The notes beneath the pieces were generated by a model, which saw only the letters and a program-made list of their open reading frames with translations, was not told the DNA's origin and did no database searches. Shown here one piece after another: positions 7,286 to 16,185 of a stretch of 64,000 bases of DNA. Each line of letters starts with the position of its first letter. The stretch's first letter is position 1. This stretch comes from Ferdinandcohnia sp036962705 (GTDB taxonomy: Bacteria; Bacillota; Bacilli; Bacillales; Bacillaceae_L): contig NZ_JBALOQ010000057.1 of NCBI RefSeq assembly GCF_036962705.1, forward strand, positions 1-64,000. The letters are read 5' to 3'. A program made the position numbers and the translations under genes.

Positions 7286-8128
7286 TTAAGCCTCTTTCCC
7301 CTTTGCCACTGGATTATCTTTATAAGAAACCCAATCGCTATAGCTTCCCGCATATAGTCTTACATTTTTAAACCCTGCCATTTTTAAAGCAATATAATTA
7401 GGGGTCGCTGTTACACCTGAGCCACAATAAACGATTATTTCATCTTCCTTGTTAAGGTCTGTAAATCTCTTTTTCTGCTCGTCGCTATTTTTAAAGCTAC
7501 CTTGCTCCATACCTTCTACCCAGCACCTATTAATTGCCCCGGGAATATGACCTGCAATACGGTCAATCGGTTCGACTTCCCCTAAGTAGCGACTTTCATC
7601 TCTTGAATCTATTAAGATAGGAGACTTTTTCTCCTGTTCAACGATTTCCTTTACTTCCTCATATGAAGCCAGCATGTCTTCACGAATATTTACTTTAAAT
7701 GAATCTGGTTCTACTTTCGGTACTTCCATTGTCGTCGGGTATCCCGCTTCGATCCACCCCTTAAAGCCCTCGTTTAATACATATACCTTGTCATGGCCAA
7801 GATACGTTAGTAGCCACCAAAAACGAGACGCAAACTGACCTTCGCCGCCGTCATAGGCGATTACTGTTGTTGAATTATTGATTCCCACTTTCTCAATTTC
7901 ATACTTAAACTGCTCCATATTTGGTAGCGGATGTCTTCCCCCATGCTCTAATGCAGGTGCCGACAACTGCTTTTCTAAATCAAAATAAAATGCGCCTGGA
8001 ATATGGCTTTCCTGATAAAGCTGTTCTCCTTGGGTTGGATTTCCTAATTCAAATCGGCAATCTACTATTTTTACATCCTTGCTATGTAGTTGTTCAACAA
8101 GCCCTTCCATGTTCACGACAAAATCCAC
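7286..8128 (-). CDS. Thiosulfate/3-mercaptopyruvate sulfurtransferase (two rhodanese domains)
   Basis: This 280-residue protein has tandem rhodanese modules. The N-terminal module (1-135) is inactive, having AYDGGEG where a catalytic loop would be. The C-terminal module carries the active loop YCGSGVTATP with persulfide Cys235. The CGSGVTA loop is closest to 3-mercaptopyruvate-type enzymes. It moves sulfur from mercaptopyruvate or thiosulfate to cyanide or thiol acceptors in the cytosol. The GTG start is placed by GGAGGC seven bases upstream. It is divergent from the ThDP enzyme and leads the short operon with the dehydrogenase. Confidence 0.85.
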   Translation of the reverse strand: MDFVVNMEGLVEQLHSKDVKIVDCRFELGNPTQGEQLYQESHIPGAFYFDLEKQLSAPALEHGGRHPLPNMEQFKYEIEKVGINNSTTVIAYDGGEGQFASRFWWLLTYLGHDKVYVLNEGFKGWIEAGYPTTMEVPKVEPDSFKVNIREDMLASYEEVKEIVEQEKKSPILIDSRDESRYLGEVEPIDRIAGHIPGAINRCWVEGMEQGSFKNSDEQKKRFTDLNKEDEIIVYCGSGVTATPNYIALKMAGFKNVRLYAGSYSDWVSYKDNPVAKGKEA

Positions 8129-8265
8129 TCAAACCGCCTCCATCTTCCAACAATTTACTTCATATCCCCATTTTACAACATTCTAGGTAAGGTTGAAGAA
8201 AAACCCGTTTTTTAATTCATTATAGGGGGAAAATAGGAAAAATGAGATTTGAAAGGAAGAATCCA

Positions 8266-9858
8266 ATGAAAGCAACAGATGTTATAGTACACTGCTTAGA
8301 AAACGAAGGTGTTGAGTATGTGTTTGGCATCATGGGAAAAGAAACTCTTGATCTCATGAATTCATTGTCAAAATCAAAACAAATTACGTATATAAATGTA
8401 CGTCATGAACAAGGAGCCGCTTTTATGGCCGACGTCTACGGAAGATTATCTAATAAGGTTGGTGTATGCCTGGCGACACTAGGACCGGGTGCCACAAATC
8501 TTTTGACTGGAATATCAAGTGCTACTCTTGATCATTCTCCGCTTGTCGCTATTACAGGACAAGCAGGCTTTGAAAGTCAACATAAAGAGTCCCACCAATA
8601 TCTAGATATCGTTAAAATGTTTGAACCCGCCACAAAATGGAGCGTTCAAATTAAGGAATCAAAAACCATACCTAAAATAATCCGCAAGGGGTTTAGAGAA
8701 GCACAAATGGAAAAGCCAGGTGCTGTCTTAATTGAATTACCAGAGAATCTAGCACCAGAAATGACTTTCTCTCAGCCAATACCGGTTACACCTATTCCGA
8801 AATCTAAACCTACTACAGAAGCAATTGAAGCTGCACGAACTTTAATAGAACAGAGCAAAAATCCGGTTGTAATTGTTGGAAACGGGGTAATAAGACAGGA
8901 ATCTGTGGCAAATCTCCGTAATTTCGTAGAATACCTACAATCACCTGTTATTCATAGTTTTATGGCAAAAGGAATTTTACCAAAGGAACATCCACTTAAT
9001 TATTTTACATTTGGGTTTATGAAAAAGGATGAAGCCTTACCTTTAATAGATGAATCAGATTTATTGATTGTCATTGGTTTTGATACAATTGAGAAGCCGC
9101 CTAAGGATTGGAATAAAAAGAAATGCCCTGTTTTACATCTCAGTGCACTCCCAGCTGAAATCGATGAATACTACCCTGTTACAGGAGAATTAGTTGGAGA
9201 TTTAAATGAAACCTTACAGGCACTTACTCAACTAGAGTTTCCATCTAAGCAATGGGTTCCGTCTGGAAATCTAAAAGAACGAATTGAGACGGCGTATCAA
9301 ATTAATGTAGACCTAAAGGGTAAACAGGCACTTTCGATAGAGAATGTGTTAACCGTTATTGGATCTTATTCAACAGAAAAGACCATTATGGTCTCTGATG
9401 TTGGAGCACATAAGCTAGCCATCGCTCGCACATACCAACCAAAACAAGCCGGTGGGCTTATTATCTCCAATGGATTGGCATCAATGGGGATTGCCCTTCC
9501 TGGTGCCATTGGCGCGAAATTAGCAAGACCAGATTCTCCTGTTATTTGTATTACTGGAGATGGAGGAGCGTTAATGAATATTTCTGAATTAGAGACTGCC
9601 AAACGACTAGGCTTATCGATTATCGTAATTGTGTTAAATAATATGACGTTAAAATTAGAGGAACAAATGATGGAGGAAAAGTTCGCTAATAGCTTTGGAG
9701 CGAGCTTTGGAAATCCTGATTTCTTGAAGCTCGCTGAAGGCTTTGGGGTAAGAGGATTAAGACCTACTCATCTGAATGAATTTGAGCATGTATTGAGTGA
9801 AGCATTGAATATTAACAATGAACTTACACTGATCGATATACAATTGCCAAATCAATAA
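8266..9858 (+). CDS. Thiamine-diphosphate enzyme, acetolactate-synthase-large-subunit-like
   Basis: This protein of about 530 residues has the three-domain ThDP layout. The N-terminal PYR domain carries the activating glutamate in HEQGAAFMAD. A central domain follows, and the C-terminal PP domain has the cofactor motif from GDGGALMN to LNNMTLK. Overall it resembles acetolactate synthase catalytic subunits and benzoylformate-decarboxylase-type enzymes. No regulatory subunit or alsD lies beside it, and typical substrate-pocket residues are not preserved clearly enough to name the 2-oxo acid. An upstream in-frame ATG at 8242 exists, but AAAGGAAG before 8266 and the usual MKATD-type beginning favour the shorter form. 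It is monocistronic with a strong terminator. Confidence 0.75.
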   Translation: MKATDVIVHCLENEGVEYVFGIMGKETLDLMNSLSKSKQITYINVRHEQGAAFMADVYGRLSNKVGVCLATLGPGATNLLTGISSATLDHSPLVAITGQAGFESQHKESHQYLDIVKMFEPATKWSVQIKESKTIPKIIRKGFREAQMEKPGAVLIELPENLAPEMTFSQPIPVTPIPKSKPTTEAIEAARTLIEQSKNPVVIVGNGVIRQESVANLRNFVEYLQSPVIHSFMAKGILPKEHPLNYFTFGFMKKDEALPLIDESDLLIVIGFDTIEKPPKDWNKKKCPVLHLSALPAEIDEYYPVTGELVGDLNETLQALTQLEFPSKQWVPSGNLKERIETAYQINVDLKGKQALSIENVLTVIGSYSTEKTIMVSDVGAHKLAIARTYQPKQAGGLIISNGLASMGIALPGAIGAKLARPDSPVICITGDGGALMNISELETAKRLGLSIIVIVLNNMTLKLEEQMMEEKFANSFGASFGNPDFLKLAEGFGVRGLRPTHLNEFEHVLSEALNINNELTLIDIQLPNQ

Positions 9859-9864
9859 AAAAAA

Positions 9865-9906
9865 GGATGGTTTCTCTGCTTCTAAGCAAATAAACCATCC
9901 CTTTTT
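9865..9906. terminator. Bidirectional terminator between convergent genes
   Basis: GGATGGTTT pairs with AAACCATCC, with T runs on both strands. It serves the ThDP enzyme and the converging methyltransferase. Confidence 0.85.
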
Positions 9907-9929
9907 TATAATCTATTAGATGGCCTCCA

Positions 9930-11126
9930 CTAGCCATTTAGCTTTTTGATAAACACAACCTTAAGGTAGTTTCCTTCCTTAAACTGCTTAATCGTTTGGA
10001 AATCCTGAGGTAATGAAAATTCTTCTACCATTTTATATTTACTGTTACTTTCCTTAAATGCCGCATCAATAAATCCTTTGAATTTTGGCATGTCAAATGA
10101 TGCACTATTTGTTGATGCGACAATGACGCCGTTATTCTCCGTAATTGCAATTGCTTCCTTGAGGAGGTTCTTATAGTCTTTTTCGGCACTGAAGGTAAAT
10201 TTCTTAGACCTTGCAAAACTTGGAGGGTCAAGGATGACCATATCAAATTTCAGATTCTTTTTAGCTGCATATTTAAAATAATGGAAAACATCTTCAACGA
10301 TAATATCATGGGCTTCATAATCAATTCCATTTACACTAAACTGTTCAATCGTCTTCGGTAAACTACGGTTAGCCAAATCAACACTCGTTGTCTTAGACGC
10401 TCCACCCAATGCCGCAAAAACGGAAAACGCCCCTGTATACGAGAAGGTATTTAATACAGTTTTTCCTTTCGCATACTTATCGCGAATGGTTCTTCTCACA
10501 TCACGCTGATCTAGAAAAACTCCAACCATCGCTTCTTCATTAAAATAGACAGCAAAGTTTACCCCGTTCTCTTTTACAAGAATCGGAAATTGCCCTCTCT
10601 CACCAGCTATAAATCCATCTTCCTCAATAAATTTTCCATCAGCACGAAATCTTTTTTTCTGGTATATCGCTTTGTACTCTATGAGGTTTTTAAGTGAGGT
10701 AACCACATGATCGGAATACGTATAAATTCCTTCACTATACCAATTGATTAAGTAATAGCCATCAAAATAATCAATGGTGAAACCTCCGATTCCGTCTCCT
10801 TCTCCATTAAAGACTCGAAAAGCGGTCGTTTCCTTATCTCTAAAAAAGGATTTTCTTTTATCTAATGCTGCTTTAATCTTCCTATCAAAAAAGGATTGAT
10901 CAATTTTTTCATCTTTATTTCTCGTAAGCACCCAGCCGTACCCTTTATTTTGCTTCCCGTAATAACCCTTCCCGATAAAAGAATGATTTTCATCAACAAG
11001 GTTTATAACTGTGCCCTCTTCTAATTGACCGGTGTGGTTCAATACTTGTTTCGTGATAAGAGGATACCCTCCCCTATACTTATTAACTAGATTTGATTTT
11101 ACCTTAATATTCAATTCCGTTCCCAT
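9930..11126 (-). CDS. Class I SAM-dependent rRNA methyltransferase (RlmI/YwbD-like)
   Basis: This 398-residue protein has an N-terminal PUA-like RNA-binding domain (about 1-85) and an EEHEH-type linker. The Rossmann methyltransferase domain shows the SAM-binding NTFSYTGAFSVFAA motif and the catalytic VILDPPSFARSK motif. This layout is that of 23S rRNA m5C methyltransferases such as RlmI and of Bacillus YwbD. No second catalytic cysteine motif is obvious, which fits the RlmI group. The start is an ATG directly after an AGGATGAGATC ribosome site. It stands alone, with short convergent and divergent gaps. Confidence 0.83.
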   Translation of the reverse strand: MGTELNIKVKSNLVNKYRGGYPLITKQVLNHTGQLEEGTVINLVDENHSFIGKGYYGKQNKGYGWVLTRNKDEKIDQSFFDRKIKAALDKRKSFFRDKETTAFRVFNGEGDGIGGFTIDYFDGYYLINWYSEGIYTYSDHVVTSLKNLIEYKAIYQKKRFRADGKFIEEDGFIAGERGQFPILVKENGVNFAVYFNEEAMVGVFLDQRDVRRTIRDKYAKGKTVLNTFSYTGAFSVFAALGGASKTTSVDLANRSLPKTIEQFSVNGIDYEAHDIIVEDVFHYFKYAAKKNLKFDMVILDPPSFARSKKFTFSAEKDYKNLLKEAIAITENNGVIVASTNSASFDMPKFKGFIDAAFKESNSKYKMVEEFSLPQDFQTIKQFKEGNYLKVVFIKKLNG

Positions 11127-11188
11127 GATCTCATCCTATCTAATGTGTCTACTTTTACCTATAATACATTTCTCCTTACAAATTTAAA

Positions 11189-11232
11189 AGGGGCAGTCCT
11201 CCGCTACCTTAAAGTAACGGGGAACTGCCCCT
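11189..11232 (-). terminator. Terminator of the actin-like segregation operon
   Basis: On the minus strand a long stem starting AGGGGCAGTTCCCCGTTAC and ending in GGGGCAGT-complementary bases is followed by TTTTAAATTT. Confidence 0.75.
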
Positions 11233-11258
11233 ACTGAATCTAATGCGCCTTGGCTTGT

Positions 11259-11846
11259 TTATTTATTCATTGCAGAAAGGAAATCCCCTAATAGGCTGTC
11301 TAAATTTGCTTCATCTTGATCCTTTTCCTCTTCTACCGGTTCGTCTTGCTTGGCCGTTTCCCAGTTAAAATTATTTAAATCAGCATCGAAGGTATCTACA
11401 GCATTAGTTGAGGTAATTTCTTCCTCCTCATTTGAAGCTGCAATTTGTGGCTCAATCGCTGAAACCTCCTCCTGAAGATACAAAGCTTCATCCAGATCCA
11501 AGGAATTGCTATTTAATGACGCCAGTAGCGCGGTTGCTCGAACTGGATCCGTTAAAAGCTGATAAATGATGCTGCCCAGAAGGGCCTCAGAGTGCTCATG
11601 CTTTAGCCAATTCCTCTGGGATTTATTCAATTTATGAGGGAGTGGAACCGTGACGACTTCCCGCTCCCTTGAATAGGACTGGCCGACGCCCTGCATGACA
11701 AATTCAGCAATTTGGCTTGAAAAATTCCTGCGCTCTGTTTCCTTCAACTTTTGTAGTTGCTTTAATAAATGATCAGGTGTATCGGATGGTACGCGAAATG
11801 ATATCGCTTGGCCCCTTTTCACCTCAGTTGAGGTAGACTTTTTCAT
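11259..11846 (-). CDS. ParR-like DNA-binding adaptor of an actin-type segregation system
   Basis: This 195-residue protein has an N-terminal stretch (residues 10-55, AISFRVPSDTPDHLLKQL then ERRNFSSQIAEFVMQG) that fits a ribbon-helix-helix fold. The middle is basic (residues 60-90). The C-terminal tail is strongly acidic and disordered, ending in a short hydrophobic helix, LDSLLGDFLSAMN. That plan matches ParR adaptors, which bind centromere repeats with an RHH domain and the actin filament end with a C-terminal helix. It follows the parM-like gene by 16 bases, with AAGGTGATCC before its ATG. I did not recognise a specific named homologue. The call rests on architecture and context. Confidence 0.65.
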   Translation of the reverse strand: MKKSTSTEVKRGQAISFRVPSDTPDHLLKQLQKLKETERRNFSSQIAEFVMQGVGQSYSREREVVTVPLPHKLNKSQRNWLKHEHSEALLGSIIYQLLTDPVRATALLASLNSNSLDLDEALYLQEEVSAIEPQIAASNEEEEITSTNAVDTFDADLNNFNWETAKQDEPVEEEKDQDEANLDSLLGDFLSAMNK

Positions 11847-11862
11847 AGGATCACCTTATCTT

Positions 11863-13035
11863 TTATTTTTTCACCGGCTCTTGTGTTACTTTTTGCTTCT
11901 CATTCTTCCGTACATAGTCAGTGATGAGCTTATAATAAGCATTAGCCATCATCCAAATGCTCTCTTTTTCATCTTCGAAAAATTCAATATTATAGCCATC
12001 TAGATTATTATTTAATGTTTTCATATATTCCTTTAACACAATGGACCCGCCACCAACGAAGTAACAGATTTCTGTTTGGGAGTTTTTTAACCAAACATTG
12101 CGTAGTAAACGATATTGCTTTTTGGCTAATTCAAGTAGAATGCGATCTGTTATATCATGAACACTTGTCCGGCTTCCTTTTACCATAATATGATTTCGAT
12201 TATTCTTTCTTGTAATTATATCGACTACATCACGGCGACTATCTAATTCTACTCCATGCTTGGAGCGGATTTCCTCTCTAATCGCTTCCAATGATTCAGA
12301 CACCCCAAGATTAAAGCCTTGTGCTTTGTCATCATCGACAGTTCGATTACGAATCACCGCAATATCAGTAGAGAGTCCACCAATATCTTGAATTAAAATT
12401 CGTTTATCAATTAAATCCTTATTAATAACCTTCAGATTATGATCCATTACGAGATTAATATAAGCGGCAAAGCCTTCTGGATAGATTTTTACTTCATTGA
12501 ATTTAAGGTTTACCTTTAGTCCTTGGTATCTTGGTGTCACAAGAAATTCAACCTGATGGACAGAGCCTGTTAGCTTCGAGCGGTATCCTGCATCCTTGCC
12601 TTCCTTTACTTCTCGAAGCGGTAAACCTGTGCCGAGAGTGTAATTTGCATCAATCACATTTTTGGAACGAGGGAACGTAGATGTGTTTTCCTCTCTTACA
12701 GCATCCAAGGCCAATGTAGCAAAAAGCATAATCAATGTTTGATCTTCTTCTGATTTGCTGCTTCCTGGGTCCAATTCTGACGCGCTGCCGCTCTTAGTCG
12801 CCAAATGGCCAACACGATAGATCATATTATTTTCTTTTAGGGCAGGGGAATGAACCTTAATATGAATTCCTTCCAGTGGGTCCTTACTATTTAATTCTTC
12901 TATTCCAATCACCGGACGATCCTCAGTGTCTCTAGCGATTATATTAGGTATATTTAATTCGTAATCTAGCTCTCCAAAGATAGCTTTAACTGAGTCATTT
13001 CCAACATCAACTGCTGCAATTCTGGACATAGACAT
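11863..13035 (-). CDS. ParM/StbA-family actin-like ATPase
   Basis: This 390-residue protein has the actin-fold nucleotide motifs: phosphate-1 AVDVGNDSVK (8-17), phosphate-2 QDIGGLSTDIAV (about 216-227) and the adenosine loop YFVGGGS (325-331). Such proteins polymerise with ATP into filaments that push plasmids apart. The longest frame starts 21 bases earlier, but AAGGGATGAT sits seven bases before the ATG at 13035, which I take as the start. The gene lies between the T-box-driven proBA operon and an rRNA methyltransferase, an ordinary chromosomal setting, yet it keeps the plasmid-style order repeat array - parM - parR. It could segregate a locus, or have been recruited to another cytoskeletal task. 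Confidence 0.82.
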   Translation of the reverse strand: MSMSRIAAVDVGNDSVKAIFGELDYELNIPNIIARDTEDRPVIGIEELNSKDPLEGIHIKVHSPALKENNMIYRVGHLATKSGSASELDPGSSKSEEDQTLIMLFATLALDAVREENTSTFPRSKNVIDANYTLGTGLPLREVKEGKDAGYRSKLTGSVHQVEFLVTPRYQGLKVNLKFNEVKIYPEGFAAYINLVMDHNLKVINKDLIDKRILIQDIGGLSTDIAVIRNRTVDDDKAQGFNLGVSESLEAIREEIRSKHGVELDSRRDVVDIITRKNNRNHIMVKGSRTSVHDITDRILLELAKKQYRLLRNVWLKNSQTEICYFVGGGSIVLKEYMKTLNNNLDGYNIEFFEDEKESIWMMANAYYKLITDYVRKNEKQKVTQEPVKK

Positions 13036-13147
13036 TTTAAACATCATCCCTTTCATTTAGTAGAGCATTTTTATGTATACTGACTTACTAAAAGGTTATA
13101 AGAGATTACTAGATTCTACAATGACTCTGGCCGAAAAGATACATAAC

Positions 13148-13322
13148 TGTAAACCTGTAAACACTCTGTAAACATGTCGATTTTTGTATACACATTTGTA
13201 AACTTCGAATACAAAAGTGTACACATGTTGTCGTTTCGGGATGTATACGGATTTGTAAACAAGTAAACGGAATTGTACACATTCTGTTTACTTTTCGTGT
13301 ACACGTAAACACTTTTGTAAAC
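13148..13322. repeat. Centromere-like array of TGTAAAC/TGTATAC/GTGTACAC repeats
   Basis: In 175 bases I count TGTAAAC at 13148, 13156, 13167, 13197, 13254 and 13316. TGTATAC occurs at 13185 and 13242, TGTACAC at 13274, and the palindrome GTGTACAC at 13217 and 13297. AGTAAAC at 13262, CGTAAAC at 13304 and inverted TGTTTAC at 13285 complete the set. The array ends about 110 bases upstream of the parM-like start. This is how parC centromeres of ParMRC plasmid systems are placed, where they also serve as the autoregulatory operator. Spacing is irregular, at 8, 11, 12, 18 and 30 bases. Confidence 0.75.
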
Positions 13323-13332
13323 ATCCGAAAAT

Positions 13333-13369
13333 AAAAAAGGAATGCTACCAAATTTCTTAGTAACATCCC
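13333..13369 (-). terminator. Terminator of proBA
   Basis: A 13-bp stem with four G-U pairs (GGGATGTTACTAA with TTGGTAGCATTCC) is followed by TTTTTT on the minus strand. It lies between proA and the repeat array. Confidence 0.8.
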
Positions 13370-13387
13370 CTACTCTTTCATTTTCAA

Positions 13388-14632
13388 TTATCTTATTTGC
13401 CCATTTCCTCGAATCGTATATTTGGTAGATGTAAGTGCTGGTAACCCCATTGGTCCACGTGCATGAAGTTTTTGCGTACTAATCCCGATTTCAGCACCGA
13501 ATCCAAATTCAAACCCATCTGTGAACCTAGTGGATGCATTGTGATAGACAGCTGCTGCATCCACTTCTGTGAAAAATTGCTCTACACTTTCAACTGATTC
13601 CGAAATAATTGCTTCTGAATGCTTTGTTCCGTAATGATTAATATGGGCAATAGCCTCGCCTACGTCCTCAACCACTTTTACAGTAACCTCTAGCCCTAAA
13701 AATTCTGTACCCCAGTCTCCCATTTGCGCAGGTATGACACCCTTCCCTACCTGCTGGACTGCTTCATCACCATGAATTTGAACATCATGTTCTTGTAATG
13801 CGTTTATTAACTCCTGCAAATGGTTGGATGCCCAATCCTTCTGCACGAGAACATTTTCAATCGCATTACATACAGATGGACGTTGGACTTTCGCATTTAT
13901 CGCAATCTCTATCGCCATTTTTGGGTCAGCTGTTTCATCAATAAACACATGACAATTCCCTGCACCTGTTTCAAGTACCGGAACGGTTGAATTTTGAACG
14001 ACTGTCTGAATCAATTTTGCGCCACCACGTGGAATTAATACATCAAGATATTCATTTAGTTTGAACATTTCTGATGCTGTCTCACGACTAGTATCTTCTA
14101 ATAATTGTACAGTCTCAATCGGTAGATTACTTAATTCAAGTGCACCTTGGATTACCTTTACTATCGCCTTATTAGAATGAATCGCTGTTGAACTACCTCG
14201 AAGCACTACGGAGTTTCCTGTTTTTAAACAAAGACTTGATGCATCAACTGTTACATTTGGCCTTGCCTCATAAATCATTCCAATAACCCCAAGTGGAACT
14301 CGAACCTGGGCAATTTTTAGGCCATTTGGACGCTCCCATTCCTCTATTAATTGTCCTATTGGGTCTTCAAGCTTTGTTAAGTGAATAAGGGCGTCTGCCA
14401 TATCTTGAATCCGCTGTTCATTTAATTTTAAGCGGTCAAGCAAGGATTCACTCATCCCATTTTCTTTCCCAGTTTGTAAATCCTTATGATTTTCTTCTAA
14501 TATAAATGCTTGTTCTTTCAATAATTGCTCGGAAATCGTCGAAAGTGCCTTGTTTTTTTGTTCTGTCGTCGCTTTTGCTAGAGTTGCAGCTGCTATTTTT
14601 GCCTTTTTCGCTTTTTCAATTAACTCACTCAT
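13388..14632 (-). CDS. proA: Gamma-glutamyl phosphate reductase
   Basis: This 414-residue, cytosolic, NADPH-dependent enzyme makes glutamate-5-semialdehyde in proline synthesis. The aldehyde-dehydrogenase fold is evident from RVPLGVIGMIYEARPNVTVD, SVVLRGSS and the catalytic cysteine in QRPSVCNAIENVL. The C-terminus has HNASTRFTDGFEFGFGAEIGIST, diagnostic of ProA. Its start overlaps the 3' end of proB by eight bases and has GGAGAG upstream, so the pair is translationally coupled. Length and motifs are normal. Confidence 0.96.
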   Translation of the reverse strand: MSELIEKAKKAKIAAATLAKATTEQKNKALSTISEQLLKEQAFILEENHKDLQTGKENGMSESLLDRLKLNEQRIQDMADALIHLTKLEDPIGQLIEEWERPNGLKIAQVRVPLGVIGMIYEARPNVTVDASSLCLKTGNSVVLRGSSTAIHSNKAIVKVIQGALELSNLPIETVQLLEDTSRETASEMFKLNEYLDVLIPRGGAKLIQTVVQNSTVPVLETGAGNCHVFIDETADPKMAIEIAINAKVQRPSVCNAIENVLVQKDWASNHLQELINALQEHDVQIHGDEAVQQVGKGVIPAQMGDWGTEFLGLEVTVKVVEDVGEAIAHINHYGTKHSEAIISESVESVEQFFTEVDAAAVYHNASTRFTDGFEFGFGAEIGISTQKLHARGPMGLPALTSTKYTIRGNGQIR

Positions 14633-15752
14633 ATTTAACTCTCCTCTCTTTTTGACTTACCCAATTATCTCTATGGATGACAACACCTTGATCACTATTT
14701 ACCTTAACCATTGCCTTTGAACTGGATAATCCCTTAATTTCTATTAATTGATCGGAAGAAAAATTCACTTTTCCTTTTCCGATAATATCTCCCATTACAT
14801 TCACAACCTCAACAACGTCATTCATAGTAAAATTACCAATAATATTCGTCACCCCTGCAGGGAGAAGGCTTTTACCATGTCTTAGAATAGCCGTTGCAGC
14901 ACCCTGATCCACTTCAATTTTCCCACTTGGAATCGAATGTAAGGCCAGCCACTGCTTTGATGTATTCATACTAGGACGTGAAGAGTCCCCAATATAAGTT
15001 CCATCCCCTTTTCCTACAAGAATATCAACAAATTTTTCTTCACCTGAACCAGAGCCAATAAACACTTTAACCCCAAGACCAAGCGCTGTACGTGCTGCCT
15101 CTATTTTTGATTTCATTCCTCCAGTACCTACCTTAGACCCTGCTCCAGAGGCACCACTTACTAATTCATCATGAATTTCATCGAGGAAATTATACCTTTT
15201 TGCATCCGAGTGTGTTCGTGGATTTTGATCATAGATGCCATTAACATCTGTAATAATAATTAAAAAATTCGCGTGAACAAGACCACTTACGAGCGCTGAT
15301 AACATGTCATTATCCCCGAAGTTTAATTCTTCTAGTGACACAGAATCATTTTCATTAATAATGGGTACAACATTTCGTTTTAACAGTTCAGATAAGGTTG
15401 CATTTGCATTGTTATATTGATCTTTGTATAAGAAATTTTGCCTTGTTAACAGCAATTGTGCAGCAACAATCCTATGTTTTTTAAATTCTTCTGTATACCC
15501 TCTTAATAGTAAACCCTGCCCCACAGCAGCTGCTGCTTGTTTACCTGCTACGGTTTTTGGACGGGAAGAATAACCAAGATCCATAAAGCCAGCTGCCACA
15601 GCACCTGATGAAATGAGAATGACATCATGCCCGAGTTCCTTTAATCGAGCAATCGCAGCAACATGCTCACGTAGCTTTTCAATACTAAGACCACCATTTT
15701 GATTTGTTAATGAACTACTCCCTATTTTGACAACAATTCGCTTTTTCTTCAT
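14625..15752 (-). CDS. proB: Glutamate 5-kinase
   Basis: This 375-residue protein performs the first step of proline synthesis. The amino-acid-kinase domain begins with IVVKIGSSSLT and includes ISSGAVAAG, NENDSV and GTGGMKSK. A C-terminal PUA domain begins near residue 275. An upstream in-frame GTG exists at 15761, but it touches the GGCGGTGA ribosome site, so the ATG at 15752 is chosen. It is first in the operon with proA and is preceded by a T-box leader, so expression should respond to uncharged tRNA-Pro. Confidence 0.95.
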   Translation of the reverse strand: MKKKRIVVKIGSSSLTNQNGGLSIEKLREHVAAIARLKELGHDVILISSGAVAAGFMDLGYSSRPKTVAGKQAAAAVGQGLLLRGYTEEFKKHRIVAAQLLLTRQNFLYKDQYNNANATLSELLKRNVVPIINENDSVSLEELNFGDNDMLSALVSGLVHANFLIIITDVNGIYDQNPRTHSDAKRYNFLDEIHDELVSGASGAGSKVGTGGMKSKIEAARTALGLGVKVFIGSGSGEEKFVDILVGKGDGTYIGDSSRPSMNTSKQWLALHSIPSGKIEVDQGAATAILRHGKSLLPAGVTNIIGNFTMNDVVEVVNVMGDIIGKGKVNFSSDQLIEIKGLSSSKAMVKVNSDQGVVIHRDNWVSQKERRVKYE

Positions 15753-15789
15753 TTCATTCACCGCCAGATTAATATGAAAAAGGGTATAA

Positions 15790-16075
15790 AAAAAGGCCCT
15801 TCCATCCCTATTAAAAGGACGAAAAGACCATTGCCTTTCGTGGTACCACCTTAATTGACACTAGAAGTTTATTCTAGGTCCACTCGAAAACCTTTAACGC
15901 GGGCGGGCGGTTAGGTTTTGCCTAACAGTTCAAGGGACAGGTTCAATAGCATTGCGGGTCGTAAAATCTTTCAGCCGATGAATTTTACTCTCTTTTACCC
16001 GAGGACTATTTACTAATTCCCTATCATTACTTCTTATATATATAAAACCTATAACGATCCTTTTATTTTATGATT
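15790..16075 (-). promoter_or_regulatory. Proline T-box riboswitch leader of proBA
   Basis: On the minus strand the T-box bulge sequence AAGGTGGTACCACG lies at about 15839-15853. After it a 13-bp terminator stem spans 15795-15829, followed by seven T. The likely specifier loop has GAACCUG, with the codon CCU (proline) at 15941-15939, opposite the AGUA-type bulge near 16010. Uncharged tRNA-Pro would pair with CCU and the T-box to prevent termination, switching on proline synthesis. Confidence 0.88.
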
Positions 16076-16081
16076 AGGAAT

Positions 16082-16110
16082 ATTATGAATCAAATTCGTT
16101 GCAATGTCAA
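16082..16110 (-). promoter_or_regulatory. Sigma-A promoter of proBA leader
   Basis: TTGACA (16110-16105), a 17-base spacer and CATAAT (16087-16082) on the minus strand would start the T-box leader near 16075. Confidence 0.65.
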
Positions 16111-16185
16111 TGTTGCTAAATGATAATATTGGAGGAAGAATGGGAATAGAATTTTTTTGTCTTTATTGTGTAAAATACTATTTAG

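Noticed and set aside
7261..7353. 31-codon N-terminal extension of the dehydrogenase
   Set aside because: It has no ribosome site, overlaps the 3' end of the rhodanese gene, and does not match the homologue start; AGGAGAG marks the ATG at 7260.
13148..13322. CRISPR-like array
   Set aside because: The repeated unit is only 7-8 bases, in both orientations and at irregular spacing, with no cas genes.
13109..13366. Two overlapping open frames of 85 and 62 codons on the minus strand, rich in Cys, Tyr and Thr
   Set aside because: They read through the TGTAAAC/TGTACAC array and the proA terminator; the peculiar composition is a by-product of the repeats and there is no ribosome site.
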